Shown in pieces: positions 15,711-24,564 of a DNA stretch of 59,437 nucleotides. The stretch lies in contig DDSZ01000039.1 in assembly GCA_002344205.1 (NCBI GenBank), forward strand, positions 41,704-101,140, written 5' to 3'. The stretch is from Opitutaceae bacterium UBA2377 (GTDB taxonomy: Bacteria; Verrucomicrobiota; Verrucomicrobiia; Opitutales; Opitutaceae). The position numbers and the translations under genes were made by a program. Each line of letters starts with the position of its first letter. Positions within the stretch are counted from its first letter, which is position 1. Below the pieces are notes generated by a model, which saw nothing but the letters and a program-made list of their open reading frames with translations, did no database searches and was not told the origin of the DNA.

Positions 15711-16843
15711 AAACTGCCTGCCACTGCCTGCTCTGGCTCCTCCTCGCCACCGCCGCCCGAGCCTTCGACCTCACCGCCTACCCGCTGGCCGGCGAGATCG
15801 TGCTCGGCACCGTGCAGGCGGAAGTCCGCCCCGCCCTCAGCCGCAAGATCAAGGCCGCACAATCCGGCCGGCTGCGGCTGCTCCCGGCCGCGTTCGCCCG
15901 CGAAGCCCAGCCATCGGGCACGCTGTGGGCGGAATTCGAGCCCGACCGGCTGGCCCTGGAACGCGAGGCCATCGACCTCGCCCGCCAGTTGTTCCTCGCC
16001 CGCGAAGCGCCCACGCTGCGCTACGATCAGGCCCGCGCCCGCGCCGAGCTGACGGACCAGCTCGCCGAACTCGAACGGCAGGCCGCCATGCTGCAGCGCA
16101 TCCTCGACGAACCCGAACTCGCGGAGCTCTACCTCGCCGAGGGCGGCGCGCGGGACCGCGATGAGGCAGGCCTGCGCCGCACCCTGGAGCAACTTACCCG
16201 GCAAGCCGGGCTCGCGCGCAGCCTGCTGGCCTTCACCGGCACCGCCCGACAGGAGTGGCTGGAAACCCGCGCGCTGGAGCTCAAGTTGCGCCAGCAAGAG
16301 ATCGAGCTGGCGCGCCGCGAACAGGACAGCCGGCTCACCCTGCCCTTTGCCGCCGAGATCATCCTGCTGGCCACGCCGCCCGAGGACGACGACGGCTGGC
16401 GCGTGGACGCCGGCGCCGAGCTCGCCCTGCTGCAGGACTTCAGCCGGCTGCACGTCCGCATCAACCTCCGCCAGCCGGAATGGCGCCTCGTGCCGCCCGG
16501 GCAACTGGAGCTGCGGCTGGCCACCGGCGCCTTCGGCCGCACCCTGCGCGCCACCCACCTGCACCGCCGCACCGAGGAGGTCTTCGGCCGCGAGGAACTC
16601 GCGTGCTATTTTGTGATCGAGGCGGAATCCACCGCCGTCGCCCGCCCGCTCACCGGCGGACGAATCCAAGCCATGCTCACCGCCACGCTGCCGGAAAAAG
16701 CCCGCCTCGTGCCGAAGCTCGACCTCGTGCTGGCCCACCCGGCGGCCTTCCGCGAACTCGGCTGGGCCGGCGGCATGGAACGCCTCGCCCCCGGCGCCCG
16801 CGTCCTGCTCGTGGGCGAAACCCACGTGGCCATCGCGCCATGA
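15707..16843 (+). CDS. Periplasmic adaptor (HlyD/MFP-like) protein
   Basis: 378 residues with a cleavable-type signal peptide (CLLWLLLATAARAFDL). A Glu/Arg/Leu-rich coiled-coil hairpin (about 90-215) is followed by beta regions (LTLPFAAEIILLATPPEDDD; SRLHVRINLRQPEWRLVPPG). The order 'signal, helical hairpin, beta barrel' fits membrane-fusion proteins linking an inner-membrane transporter to TolC. A canonical lipoyl half-motif is not obvious. It overlaps the genes on both sides by 4 bases. Confidence 0.65.
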   Translation: MKTACHCLLWLLLATAARAFDLTAYPLAGEIVLGTVQAEVRPALSRKIKAAQSGRLRLLPAAFAREAQPSGTLWAEFEPDRLALEREAIDLARQLFLAREAPTLRYDQARARAELTDQLAELERQAAMLQRILDEPELAELYLAEGGARDRDEAGLRRTLEQLTRQAGLARSLLAFTGTARQEWLETRALELKLRQQEIELARREQDSRLTLPFAAEIILLATPPEDDDGWRVDAGAELALLQDFSRLHVRINLRQPEWRLVPPGQLELRLATGAFGRTLRATHLHRRTEEVFGREELACYFVIEAESTAVARPLTGGRIQAMLTATLPEKARLVPKLDLVLAHPAAFRELGWAGGMERLAPGARVLLVGETHVAIAP

Positions 16844-17517
16844 ATCCGCACGCCCCGGTCACCGCTCTGGTTTGCCGCGATCTCGGTTTCGGCTACGGCC
16901 GCACGCGCGTGCTGGACGGGTTCTCCGCCGAGTTCGGCCCCGGCCTCACGCTGATCCGCGGTTTCTCCGGCTGCGGCAAAAGCACCCTGCTCAAGCTCGT
17001 GGCCGGCTACCTCCGGCCCGACGCGGGTCACATCGTCCTGCCCGGCGGGTTCGCCCCGACCGACCCGGTCGTAGCGCGCGCACGGCTGGGTTTTGTTTTC
17101 CAGCAGTTGAACCTGCTGCCGCTCGCCAGCCTGCGGCGCAACCTCGCGCTCGTCGGCGCCCTCGCGGGCCTCGCCGCGCCGGAAGTCGCCCGCCGCACGG
17201 AAAAATACCTCTCGCTGCTCGGGCTCGAGGCTTATGCCGACCGGCGACCCGACACGCTCTCGGGCGGCCAACAGCAGCGCGCCGCGATCGCCCGCGCCCT
17301 GTTAAAGGAACCTTCGGTGCTCCTGCTCGACGAACCCACCTCCGGCCTCGATGACCTGAACTGCCGGGTCATCATGAAGCTGCTCCGCGATCACCTCCCC
17401 GCCCGCTGCGTGTGCCTCATCGCCACGCACGACGCCCGGCTCAACACCCTGCCGCATGAAAGCCTGGATTTTAACCGCTTTCTACCTGTCGAAGGACACC
17501 TGGTCGCGCTGGCTTGA
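16840..17517 (+). CDS. ABC transporter ATPase (LolD/MacB-like)
   Basis: 225 residues with all nucleotide-binding motifs: Walker [10 protein letters not shown] (41-49), Q-loop [10 protein letters not shown], signature [16 protein letters not shown], Walker [15 protein letters not shown] and H-loop ATHD. The 'LSGGQQQR' type belongs to the LolD/FtsE/MacB class that pairs with an FtsX-like permease. The start overlaps the adaptor stop (ATGA). The 3' end shares 62 bases with the permease gene in another frame. Confidence 0.9.
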   Translation: MNPHAPVTALVCRDLGFGYGRTRVLDGFSAEFGPGLTLIRGFSGCGKSTLLKLVAGYLRPDAGHIVLPGGFAPTDPVVARARLGFVFQQLNLLPLASLRRNLALVGALAGLAAPEVARRTEKYLSLLGLEAYADRRPDTLSGGQQQRAAIARALLKEPSVLLLDEPTSGLDDLNCRVIMKLLRDHLPARCVCLIATHDARLNTLPHESLDFNRFLPVEGHLVALA

Positions 17518-18598
17518 AACGCCCGGCGCGCTCGCGGCCCGGCTGCTGGTGTGCGCGCTGCTCGCCCTCCTGCTCCTGCTGGCGGGCGCGTTGCTGCAAC
17601 TCGGCGAACGCACGCTGGCCGGCCGTCTCGGCCGCATGGGCGGGCACACGCTGATCGTCACCGAGGCCGCGCCGGCGGGCGTGGATTCCTTCCGCCCGCT
17701 GGGCCGGGTGCTCGCCGCCCTCGGCTCCGACCACACCCTGCTGGCGTTGCGGCAGGTGGCGGTCACCGCCCGCGACGGTCGCGGTCAGGAATGCCTCGTG
17801 CTGGCCTACGACGAGGAAAGCCTGCCGCTGCTCGCCCCGTGGTTCGCCCTCGCGCCCGCGGGCGAAAACCATCTGTTCACCGCGAGCATCCCGTCCGGCC
17901 TGCCCGTGCGGCTGGAACTCGACGGCGCCGATCTTTCCGCCATCACGCTGCCCGCGCCGGAGTGGCTGCAACGTTTCACGGGCGGACGACCGGCACTCCT
18001 CCTCCCGGCCGCGCGCGCGGCAGAATGGCTGGCGGCCGGCTGGTTTGAAACCGTGCGTCTGTCCGCCAACGACGGCGCCGACGTCCGCCGGCTCGCGGCG
18101 GGCCTGCGCAGCCTGCTGGCGCTGGAGGAGCGCACGACCGCGCAGCTCCAGAGTCCCGAGGCCCTGCTCGACGAACTGGAGTCGCTGCAACACCTGCAGG
18201 CCGGTCTGCGCCACGGCGCGGGCTGGATCGCCGGCCTGATCGCCGCCCTCGTCTTCGGCTCCATCGCCGTGCTGGAATACCGGCAAAACCGTTTCACGCT
18301 CGCCCTCCTGCGCAGCTTCGGCGCCCCGGCTGCGCTGCTGCTGCTGCGCTACCTGCTTGAGGCCGCGCTGCTCACGGTCGCCGCCGTGCTGGCGGCGCGC
18401 GGATTGGCCGGCCTGCTGCACGCGCCGCTGTTCGGGCTGGCCGGCTTTGAAGCCGCGTTGCTCGACCGCGGCCGGTTTGATCCCTACGCGTGGAGCGAGA
18501 CGGCGCGCGGGCTCGCGTGGTTGTTCATCGGCGCGCTCGCGGGCACGCTCCCGGTGGCCTTTGCGCTCCGCCAACCGGTGGGCCGGGTGCTGCAATAA
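17456..18598 (+). CDS. FtsX-like ABC permease
   Basis: 380 residues: one N-terminal membrane segment (about 28-48), a ~200-residue periplasmic region, and three C-terminal segments (about 255-275, 285-335, 355-372), which is the FtsX/MacB/LolC layout. It starts (ATG at 17456) inside the ATPase gene, 62 bases before that stop, an unusually long overlap that implies strict coupling. With the three genes before it this makes a complete tripartite exporter; the substrate is unknown. Confidence 0.8.
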   Translation: MKAWILTAFYLSKDTWSRWLETPGALAARLLVCALLALLLLLAGALLQLGERTLAGRLGRMGGHTLIVTEAAPAGVDSFRPLGRVLAALGSDHTLLALRQVAVTARDGRGQECLVLAYDEESLPLLAPWFALAPAGENHLFTASIPSGLPVRLELDGADLSAITLPAPEWLQRFTGGRPALLLPAARAAEWLAAGWFETVRLSANDGADVRRLAAGLRSLLALEERTTAQLQSPEALLDELESLQHLQAGLRHGAGWIAGLIAALVFGSIAVLEYRQNRFTLALLRSFGAPAALLLLRYLLEAALLTVAAVLAARGLAGLLHAPLFGLAGFEAALLDRGRFDPYAWSETARGLAWLFIGALAGTLPVAFALRQPVGRVLQ

Positions 18599-18609
18599 CG
18601 CCCGTCCCG

Positions 18610-19593
18610 TCAGTAAACCTCGGGCACGTAAATCTCCTCGGGCAGCCGCTTGCGGGAGTAATCGGGATGATGCACGCGCTTGGGCAGGCGGATCGTGGGA
18701 TGCGCGATGTCGGTGTATTTCACCTGCGAGAGCAGGTGGTGGATGCAGTTGAGCCGCGCCTTCTTCTTGTCGTTGCCCTGCACGATCCACCACGGCGCCT
18801 CGGGGATGTGCGTGCGCTGCAGCATGACCTCCTTTGCCTTGGTGTATTCCTCCCAGCGCTTGCGCGACTCGAGGTCCATCGGGCTGAGTTTCCACTGCTT
18901 GAGGGGATCGGTGATACGGCAGCGGAAGCGAAACTCCTGCTCCTCGTCGGTGATGGAGAACCAGTATTTGATGAGCTGGATGCCGGAGCGCACGAGCATC
19001 TTCTCGAACTCGGGCACGGAGCGGAAAAACTCCTCGTATTGCTCGTCGGTGCAAAAACCCATGACGCGCTCGACGCCGGCGCGGTTATACCAACTGCGGT
19101 CGAAGAGCACCATCTCGCCTGCGGCGGGCAGGTGCGCGATGTAGCGTTGGAAATACCACTGGGTTTTCTCGCGGTCGGTCGGCGCGGGCAGCGCGGCGAC
19201 GCGGGCCACGCGGGGGTTGAGCCGCTGGGTGATGCGCTTGATCACGCCGCCCTTGCCGGCGGCGTCGCGCCCTTCGAAAATAATCACCAGCCGGTGGCCC
19301 GTGGCGACCACCCAGTCGTGCAGCTTCACCAGTTCGCCCTGCAGGCGGAACAGCTCCTTGAAATAGAGGGCGCGCTCGGCCTTGTCGGCATTTTGGTCGA
19401 GCGTGCGGCCGTCGAAGCCGGGCACATCCCGTTCCCAGTCTTCCCGCTCCATCTCCAGCTCCTCGTCGAAATCATCGATGAGTTCGCGGTGCACGCGGCG
19501 CATGAACTGGGCCTCCTGCGCGGCGGTGGGGGCGGATTCGCCCTCCGGGGCCGGCGGAGTGTTTTCGGGGCTGGAAGATGGTTTTGTGGGCAT
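18610..19593 (-). CDS. ppk2: Polyphosphate kinase 2 (PPK2)
   Basis: Transfers phosphate between polyphosphate and nucleotides (NDP/NMP). 327 residues from the ATG at 19593 (MPTKPSSSPENTPP); a longer frame from a GTG at 19680 lacks a ribosome site and repeats TLRAL. Family marks: Walker A GRDAAGKGG, FDRSWYNRAGVERVMGF, YWFSITDEEQEFRFRCRI and KQWKLSPMDLESRKRWEEYT. Which nucleotide is used cannot be read safely. The N-terminal ~45 residues are Pro/Glu/Ser-rich and probably disordered. Convergent with the exporter permease, 11 bases between stops. Confidence 0.92.
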   Translation of the reverse strand: MPTKPSSSPENTPPAPEGESAPTAAQEAQFMRRVHRELIDDFDEELEMEREDWERDVPGFDGRTLDQNADKAERALYFKELFRLQGELVKLHDWVVATGHRLVIIFEGRDAAGKGGVIKRITQRLNPRVARVAALPAPTDREKTQWYFQRYIAHLPAAGEMVLFDRSWYNRAGVERVMGFCTDEQYEEFFRSVPEFEKMLVRSGIQLIKYWFSITDEEQEFRFRCRITDPLKQWKLSPMDLESRKRWEEYTKAKEVMLQRTHIPEAPWWIVQGNDKKKARLNCIHHLLSQVKYTDIAHPTIRLPKRVHHPDYSRKRLPEEIYVPEVY

Positions 19594-19702
19594 GAGGTTC
19601 GTCTCGGGGAGACGTTCCGGCCATTCTCCCACAAGCGCCCGCAGGGTCAAGTTGCCTGCGGCCAAAGCCCGCAATGTCACGTTGGCGTAACGGGAAACGC
19701 CC

Positions 19703-20956
19703 CTACGCCAGCGGACGCCACCAGACCTGATTGCTCAGGACATCGCCCAATCCGGCCCCCGCGCCGCCGGCGGTGTAGATCAGGCCCGGCTGGGCGGGCA
19801 TGACGTTGAATCCCGTGGGTTTCTCCAGGTTCGGCAGCCAATGCGGCACCTTGGGATCGGGCGGCGTGAGCAGTTCCGCCGTGAAACTCCCGCCGCCGTC
19901 GCGGGAGGTGAACCGGGCGATTTCCGTGCCCGGATGCCCCCAAGCCTCTTCCCCGGCCCGCAGGTTTTGCAGGGTGCCGACGACGATCAACCGCCCGTCG
20001 GCCGCGAACGCCACGCCGCCTTGGTGAACCATGGCCCAGTCACGAAACTCCATGGGCAAAAATTGGTTAAGACCAATCTGCCGCCAGCCGCCGTCGGGCC
20101 GGGCCACGGCCAGAAACGTCTCCGCGCCCTGCGGGGTTTTGACGCTGTAAGTCAGGTGCGGCACCCCGGCGGGGCTGAGCGCCATCGAGCCGGTGTCGGC
20201 GATCCGGCCCTCGCGCGAATCACCGCAGACAATCGGATCCACCTCATCCGCGGAGGCCGGCAGCATCAGCGGAGCCCCGTCCAGCCGCGTCCAAGTCTCC
20301 CCGCCATCCGGACTCGTGATGCAGCCGACCGCCGTGACCGCCTCCTTCTTTTCATAATCCGGCATCTCGTAGATGCGGAAGGAGAGAAACAGCCGGCGGT
20401 GGTCCGGCGACCACGCCATCGACGCCGCAAACTGGCTGTAGTTGGGCTGTCGCGAGCGCAGCACCGCCCCGCGGCGCGTCCAGGGCCGGCCGGGGGCTTT
20501 GATCCAAAGTTCCAGTTCCCACGGCCGGTTTTCAAAACTGCGGCGCGCGGAGAGCACCAGCGTGCCATCCGGGGCGCAGAGCAGGGTCGGATAAGTCAGG
20601 TCGCGGCCGAACTGCTCCATCTCGCCCCACTCACCCGCATCGTTGGGTCGCACCGAACGATGATAACGAAAGGGGTGGTGGTGGGAAAAATAAACGATGT
20701 GCAGATACCCGGCCGCATCCACCGTGAGCGCGGGGCCGCCGTGGTTGTCCACCGCCTCGCCGACGGTCACGGCGGACGACCATTGGCCGCTCGCATGGTC
20801 GAGCGTGCGGATTTTGATCCGGAACCCCTCGGGCGGCGTGTCGAGCCAGGTGACATGCGTGCGCCCACGGAACGTGATAATCTTGCCCGACTCCAGGTAG
20901 GCGCTGGCCCGGCCGCTGCCGGTGGCGGAAAGCAGAAACGGCGCAGGAGACATCAT
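19703..20956 (-). CDS. BNR-repeat (sialidase-superfamily fold) protein
   Basis: 417 residues with several beta-propeller blades, including SPDGGETWTRL (an Asp-box, SxDxGxxW) and a variant SRDGGGSFTAE, and motifs RGRTHVTWLDTPPEG, HIVYFSHHHPFRYHRS, LTYPTLLCAPDGTLV. It resembles the 'BNR repeat-containing family member' group. Catalytic sialidase residues are not evident, so it may bind or cleave another glycan. No signal peptide. The ATG overlaps the lpxA stop by one base (TGATG). Confidence 0.65.
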   Translation of the reverse strand: MMSPAPFLLSATGSGRASAYLESGKIITFRGRTHVTWLDTPPEGFRIKIRTLDHASGQWSSAVTVGEAVDNHGGPALTVDAAGYLHIVYFSHHHPFRYHRSVRPNDAGEWGEMEQFGRDLTYPTLLCAPDGTLVLSARRSFENRPWELELWIKAPGRPWTRRGAVLRSRQPNYSQFAASMAWSPDHRRLFLSFRIYEMPDYEKKEAVTAVGCITSPDGGETWTRLDGAPLMLPASADEVDPIVCGDSREGRIADTGSMALSPAGVPHLTYSVKTPQGAETFLAVARPDGGWRQIGLNQFLPMEFRDWAMVHQGGVAFAADGRLIVVGTLQNLRAGEEAWGHPGTEIARFTSRDGGGSFTAELLTPPDPKVPHWLPNLEKPTGFNVMPAQPGLIYTAGGAGAGLGDVLSNQVWWRPLA

Positions 20957-21744
20957 CAGCTCGCGCCGGGTGCCAGTCCGCGCTCGCTCGCCTGGGCAAA
21001 GGCGATGACGCGCTGGAACTCCGCCGTGCCGGCCGCCGGGTGCGCGGACAGTTTTTCCAGTGCCTGCGTGCGGTTGAGCCCCTCGCGATAGAGGATGCGG
21101 AAAATCTGCTTCACCCGTTCGAGTTGCTCCGCCGTGTGGCCGCTGCGTTCGAGGCCGACCTTGTTGAAGGCGCGCACCTCCGCCGGCGTGCCGTCGGCGA
21201 TGAAATACGGCGGCAGGTCCTGCACGAGCTTGGCCATGGCCGAGAGCATCGCGTGCGCGCCGATGCGGCAAAACTGGTGGATGCCCGCCGCGCCGCCGAT
21301 GACGACGTGGTCCTCGACGACGACATGCCCCGCCATGGAGATGGCGTTGCTCATCACGATGTGGCTGCCGAGCACGCAGTCGTGCGCGATGTGGCTGTAG
21401 GCGAGCACGGTGTTGTGCGAGCCGAGCACGGTGAAGTCGCCGTCATAGGTCGCGGCATGCACGGAAACGTATTCCCGGAAGACATTGCGGTCGCCCACCC
21501 GCACGCCGGGCCGGCCGCCCTTGAACTTGAGGTCCTGCGTCTTCCCGCCGATGCAGGCGTGGGGAAACACCTCGCACCCGCGGCCCAGCGTGGTGAACCC
21601 CTCGACCGCGGCGTGATGGTGCAGGCGCGTTCCGTCGCCCAGCGTCACCTCCGCGCCGACGTAGGCAAAGGGGCCGACGTCAACCTCCTCGCCGAGCTGC
21701 GCGCCCGGCTCCACGACGGCGGAAGGATGGATGCGGGTCGCCAT
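20956..21744 (-). CDS. lpxA: UDP-GlcNAc acyltransferase LpxA
   Basis: First step of lipid A synthesis: 3-O-acylation of UDP-GlcNAc, cytoplasmic trimer. 262 residues of left-handed beta-helix hexapeptide repeats (IHPSAVVEPGAQLGEEVDVG...), the catalytic-His region YSHIAHDCVLGSHIVMSN, the conserved AGHVVVEDHVVIGGAAGIHQF, and a helical C-terminal cap (QIFRILYREGLNRTQALEKL). Follows lpxC-fabZ by 2 bases, forming a lipid A operon. Confidence 0.95.
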   Translation of the reverse strand: MATRIHPSAVVEPGAQLGEEVDVGPFAYVGAEVTLGDGTRLHHHAAVEGFTTLGRGCEVFPHACIGGKTQDLKFKGGRPGVRVGDRNVFREYVSVHAATYDGDFTVLGSHNTVLAYSHIAHDCVLGSHIVMSNAISMAGHVVVEDHVVIGGAAGIHQFCRIGAHAMLSAMAKLVQDLPPYFIADGTPAEVRAFNKVGLERSGHTAEQLERVKQIFRILYREGLNRTQALEKLSAHPAAGTAEFQRVIAFAQASERGLAPGAS

Positions 21745-21746
21745 GT

Positions 21747-23078
21747 TCAGGGCGCGGCCTCGATGTCCACGAAGCCGAACATCAGCTCGGCGGAGGACAC
21801 GACGTTGCCGCCGACCGTGCAGGTGGCCTCGGCGATGCCGATCTTGTTGCCGCGGCTCTTGGTGAGCTTGGCGTTGATGACAAGCTGGTCGCCGGGGCGC
21901 ACGGCGCGGCGGAACTTCACCTTGTCGGCGCTCATGAAGAGCGCCGTCTTGCCCTCGGTGTTGGCGTTGCGCAGCAGCAGGATGCCGGAAGCCTGGGCCA
22001 TGGCCTCGATCTGGAGCACGCCGGGCATCACGGGCTCGCCGGGGTAATGGCCCTGGAAATACGGCTCGTTGATCGTGACGTTCTTGATCGCGACGAGTTC
22101 GGTTTCACCGATGAACTCGAGCACGCGGTCGATCATCAGGAACGGGTAGCGGTGCGGCAGCATCTCCAGCACGCGCTTGATGTCGAGCGAGGTCTCGCCG
22201 GGCTGCGGGGTCTTCGCAGCGGCGGCCTTTTTCTTCGGCGCCTTCTTTTTCTCCGTCAGCCGCTCGAAGAGGATCTTAGTCAGCTCGGCGTTGATGGCGT
22301 GGCCGGGGCGGGTGGCGATGATGTGCGCCTTCAGCGGCAGGCCGAGCAGGAGCACGTCGCCGATGATATCGAGCATCTTGTGCCGGACGAACTCGTCCTT
22401 GAAGCGCAGGGGCTCCTTCGAGATGATTTTGTCGCCCTTGATGACGACGGCGCAGTCGAGCGAGCCGCCCTTGATCTTGCCGAGCTTCAGCAGCTCCTCG
22501 ATGTCCTCGTAGATCGTGAAGGTGCGGGCCGCAGCGATCTGCGTCATGTAAACCTCGGGGTCGATCGTCAGCGAGAGGTGCTGCGTATGGATGCCGCGGT
22601 TGTCGGCCGAGGTGCAGGAGATTTTGAACTCGTCGCTCGGCAGGGCGATGATGGAGGAGTCGCCACGTGTCACCGACACCGGCGCATCCAGTGTGTAATA
22701 CTCGCGGTCCTTGTCCTGCTCCACGGGTTCGCCCTCGAGGATCATGTTCACAAAGGGCCGGGCCGAGCCGTCCATGATCGGGGGTTCCGAGGCGTTCATC
22801 TCGATGAGGACGTTGTCCACGCCACAGCCGTGCAGGGCGCTCAGCACATGCTCGACGGTGTGGATCTTCGCATGGCCGCTTTGGATCGTGGTCGCCCGGA
22901 CGAGATCCGTCACCTGGTCCACCCGGGGGCGGAGTTCCGGCTCGCCGCTGAGGTCGGTGCGCTTGAAGACGATGCCGTGGTCCGCCGGAGCGGGCTTCAG
23001 GATCAGGGTAACCGCTTCGCCGGTGTGCAGCGCGCTGCCCGTGAGGGAGACGGCGCGGGCCAGAGTGCGTTGTTTCAT
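21747..23078 (-). CDS. lpxC-fabZ: Bifunctional LpxC deacetylase / FabZ dehydratase fusion
   Basis: 443 residues. The N-terminal part (about 1-275) is LpxC, the zinc-dependent UDP-3-O-acyl-GlcNAc deacetylase: [14 protein letters not shown], zinc His in [17 protein letters not shown], and [16 protein letters not shown] Lys/Ala-rich linker (about 280-293) joins it to FabZ (about 298-443), the 3-hydroxyacyl-ACP dehydratase: [14 protein letters not shown] and [20 protein letters not shown] with its catalytic His and Glu. Such fusions are known from Bacteroidetes and related phyla. First gene of the lipid A operon. Confidence 0.95.
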   Translation of the reverse strand: MKQRTLARAVSLTGSALHTGEAVTLILKPAPADHGIVFKRTDLSGEPELRPRVDQVTDLVRATTIQSGHAKIHTVEHVLSALHGCGVDNVLIEMNASEPPIMDGSARPFVNMILEGEPVEQDKDREYYTLDAPVSVTRGDSSIIALPSDEFKISCTSADNRGIHTQHLSLTIDPEVYMTQIAAARTFTIYEDIEELLKLGKIKGGSLDCAVVIKGDKIISKEPLRFKDEFVRHKMLDIIGDVLLLGLPLKAHIIATRPGHAINAELTKILFERLTEKKKAPKKKAAAAKTPQPGETSLDIKRVLEMLPHRYPFLMIDRVLEFIGETELVAIKNVTINEPYFQGHYPGEPVMPGVLQIEAMAQASGILLLRNANTEGKTALFMSADKVKFRRAVRPGDQLVINAKLTKSRGNKIGIAEATCTVGGNVVSSAELMFGFVDIEAAP

Positions 23079-23206
23079 AGAGTTGGGAGAGTTTCGGTAA
23101 CGGGCAGGGTCCAGCGCAAGCCCCGAGATGGCGCGGGCCTTGACAGGGACGGAGCGGGACCCTTACTCCATCACCCTTTTAACACCCAAAACCGCCATCC
23201 AACATC

Positions 23207-23764
23207 ATGCCCGCAGCCAACGATATCCGCAGAGGTCAGGTCATCAAGTTCAACGGTGAGCCGCACCTCGTCATGGAAACCCAGCACCGCACGCCCGGCA
23301 ATCTCCGCGCGTTCGTGCAGATCAAGATGCGCAACCTCCGCTACGGCAAGGCGCTCGACCAGCGTTTCGCTTCCACCGACACCATCGAGGTGCTGCCGAC
23401 CGAGCGCAAGACGCTGGAGTTCAGCTACGCCGACCGCGACACCTACGCGTTCATGGACCCGGATACCTTCGAACAGACCGAGCTGTCCGAGCAGACCCTC
23501 GGCGAGGTGAAGAACTACCTCACCGCCGGCGGCAAGGTGGACGTGCTCTTCGTGGACGAGCGCCCACTCTCCGTGGATCTGCCCTCCACCGTCACCCTGA
23601 AGGTGATCGAGTCGGCCGAAGGCATCAAAGGCGACACCGCCAGCAACGTGCAAAAACCCGCCAAGCTGGAAACCGGCCTCGTGGTGCAGGTCCCGCTCTT
23701 CATCAAGGAAGGCGAGATCATCAAGGTCAGCACGATCGACGGCACCTATCTCGGCCGCGCCTGA
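23207..23764 (+). CDS. efp: Elongation factor P
   Basis: 185 residues, three beta-barrel domains. Relieves ribosome stalling at polyproline. DIRRGQVIKFNGEPHLVMET opens domain I, RNLRYGKALDQRF leads into domain II, and the C-terminal signature VQVPLFIKEGEIIKVSTIDGTY is complete. The loop that enters the peptidyl-transferase centre reads HRTPGNLRAF: the usual modified Lys or Arg is replaced by Asn32. The start and a GC-rich terminator 22 bases after the stop indicate a single-gene unit. Confidence 0.95.
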   Translation: MPAANDIRRGQVIKFNGEPHLVMETQHRTPGNLRAFVQIKMRNLRYGKALDQRFASTDTIEVLPTERKTLEFSYADRDTYAFMDPDTFEQTELSEQTLGEVKNYLTAGGKVDVLFVDERPLSVDLPSTVTLKVIESAEGIKGDTASNVQKPAKLETGLVVQVPLFIKEGEIIKVSTIDGTYLGRA

Positions 23765-23786
23765 GCGCCGCCCTCCCCTTCATCCG

Positions 23787-23815
23787 GCCCGCGGCGCCCT
23801 GCCGCGGGCTTTTTT
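23787..23815 (+). terminator. Rho-independent terminator of efp
   Basis: A 9-bp stem GCCCGCGGC / GCCGCGGGC with loop GCCCT, followed by six T. On the minus strand it also sits just past the carbonic anhydrase stop but without a T-run. Confidence 0.9.
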
Positions 23816-23819
23816 GCGC

Positions 23820-24464
23820 CTACTGCAAGGCGGCCACGGCGGCGGCGTAGGCGGACTTGGCTTCTTCCGGACTGGCGGCGGTCACGTTCAGGTTCCGCAG
23901 CCGGCCGTCGGTCAGCCCGTAGATCCAGCCATGCACGTTCAGGCTCTGGCCGCGCTGCCAGGCATCATACACGATGGAAGTCTGGCAGACGTTCGCCACC
24001 TGCTCGATGACGTTCAGTTCACAGAGCCGGGCGCTGCGGGCTTTTTCGTCGGGCAGGCGGCAGAGGCAGGCGTCGTGCTTTTCCCGCACATCCTGCACGT
24101 GGCGCAGCCAGTTGTCGGCCAGCCCCACGCGGTCACAGCGCAAGGCGGCGCGCACACCGCCGCAGCCATAGTGGCCCACGACCATGATGTGCTTTATTTT
24201 CAGGACATCCACCGCGTATTGGATCACCGAGAGGCAATTGAGATCGGTGTGCACGACCACGTTGGCGATATTGCGGTGCACGAACACCTCGCCGGGCAGC
24301 AGGCCGATGATCTCGTTGGCCGGCACGCGGCTGTCGGAGCAGCCGATCCACAGGTATTCCGGCGACTGCTGGCGGGACAATTTCGTGAAAAACTCGGGGT
24401 CCTTGCCACGAATCTCGTCCGCCCAGGCCTGGTTTTGTGCAAACAGGTGGCTGAGTTCCTTCAT
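23820..24464 (-). CDS. can: Beta-class carbonic anhydrase
   Basis: Zinc enzyme hydrating CO2 to bicarbonate. 214 residues. Zinc ligands in WIGCSDSRVPANEIIG (Cys and Asp) and VVGHYGCGGVRAAL (His and Cys), with the FVHRNIANVV strand between. Length and motifs match the E. coli Can type. Convergent with efp, whose terminator overlaps its 3' flank. Confidence 0.93.
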   Translation of the reverse strand: MKELSHLFAQNQAWADEIRGKDPEFFTKLSRQQSPEYLWIGCSDSRVPANEIIGLLPGEVFVHRNIANVVVHTDLNCLSVIQYAVDVLKIKHIMVVGHYGCGGVRAALRCDRVGLADNWLRHVQDVREKHDACLCRLPDEKARSARLCELNVIEQVANVCQTSIVYDAWQRGQSLNVHGWIYGLTDGRLRNLNVTAASPEEAKSAYAAAVAALQ

Positions 24465-24564
24465 ACAGGCGGCATGGTCAGCGAGCGATGGCGAATGTCC
24501 ATACCCGAATCAGGGCAATTTCTTCCGCATTGCCTGCCACGGCCCCCGCAGCAAACTCTTCGCC

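Noticed and set aside
18610..19680. Longer PPK2 start (GTG at 19680)
   Set aside because: No ribosome site, and the added segment duplicates a TLRAL stretch with no family support.
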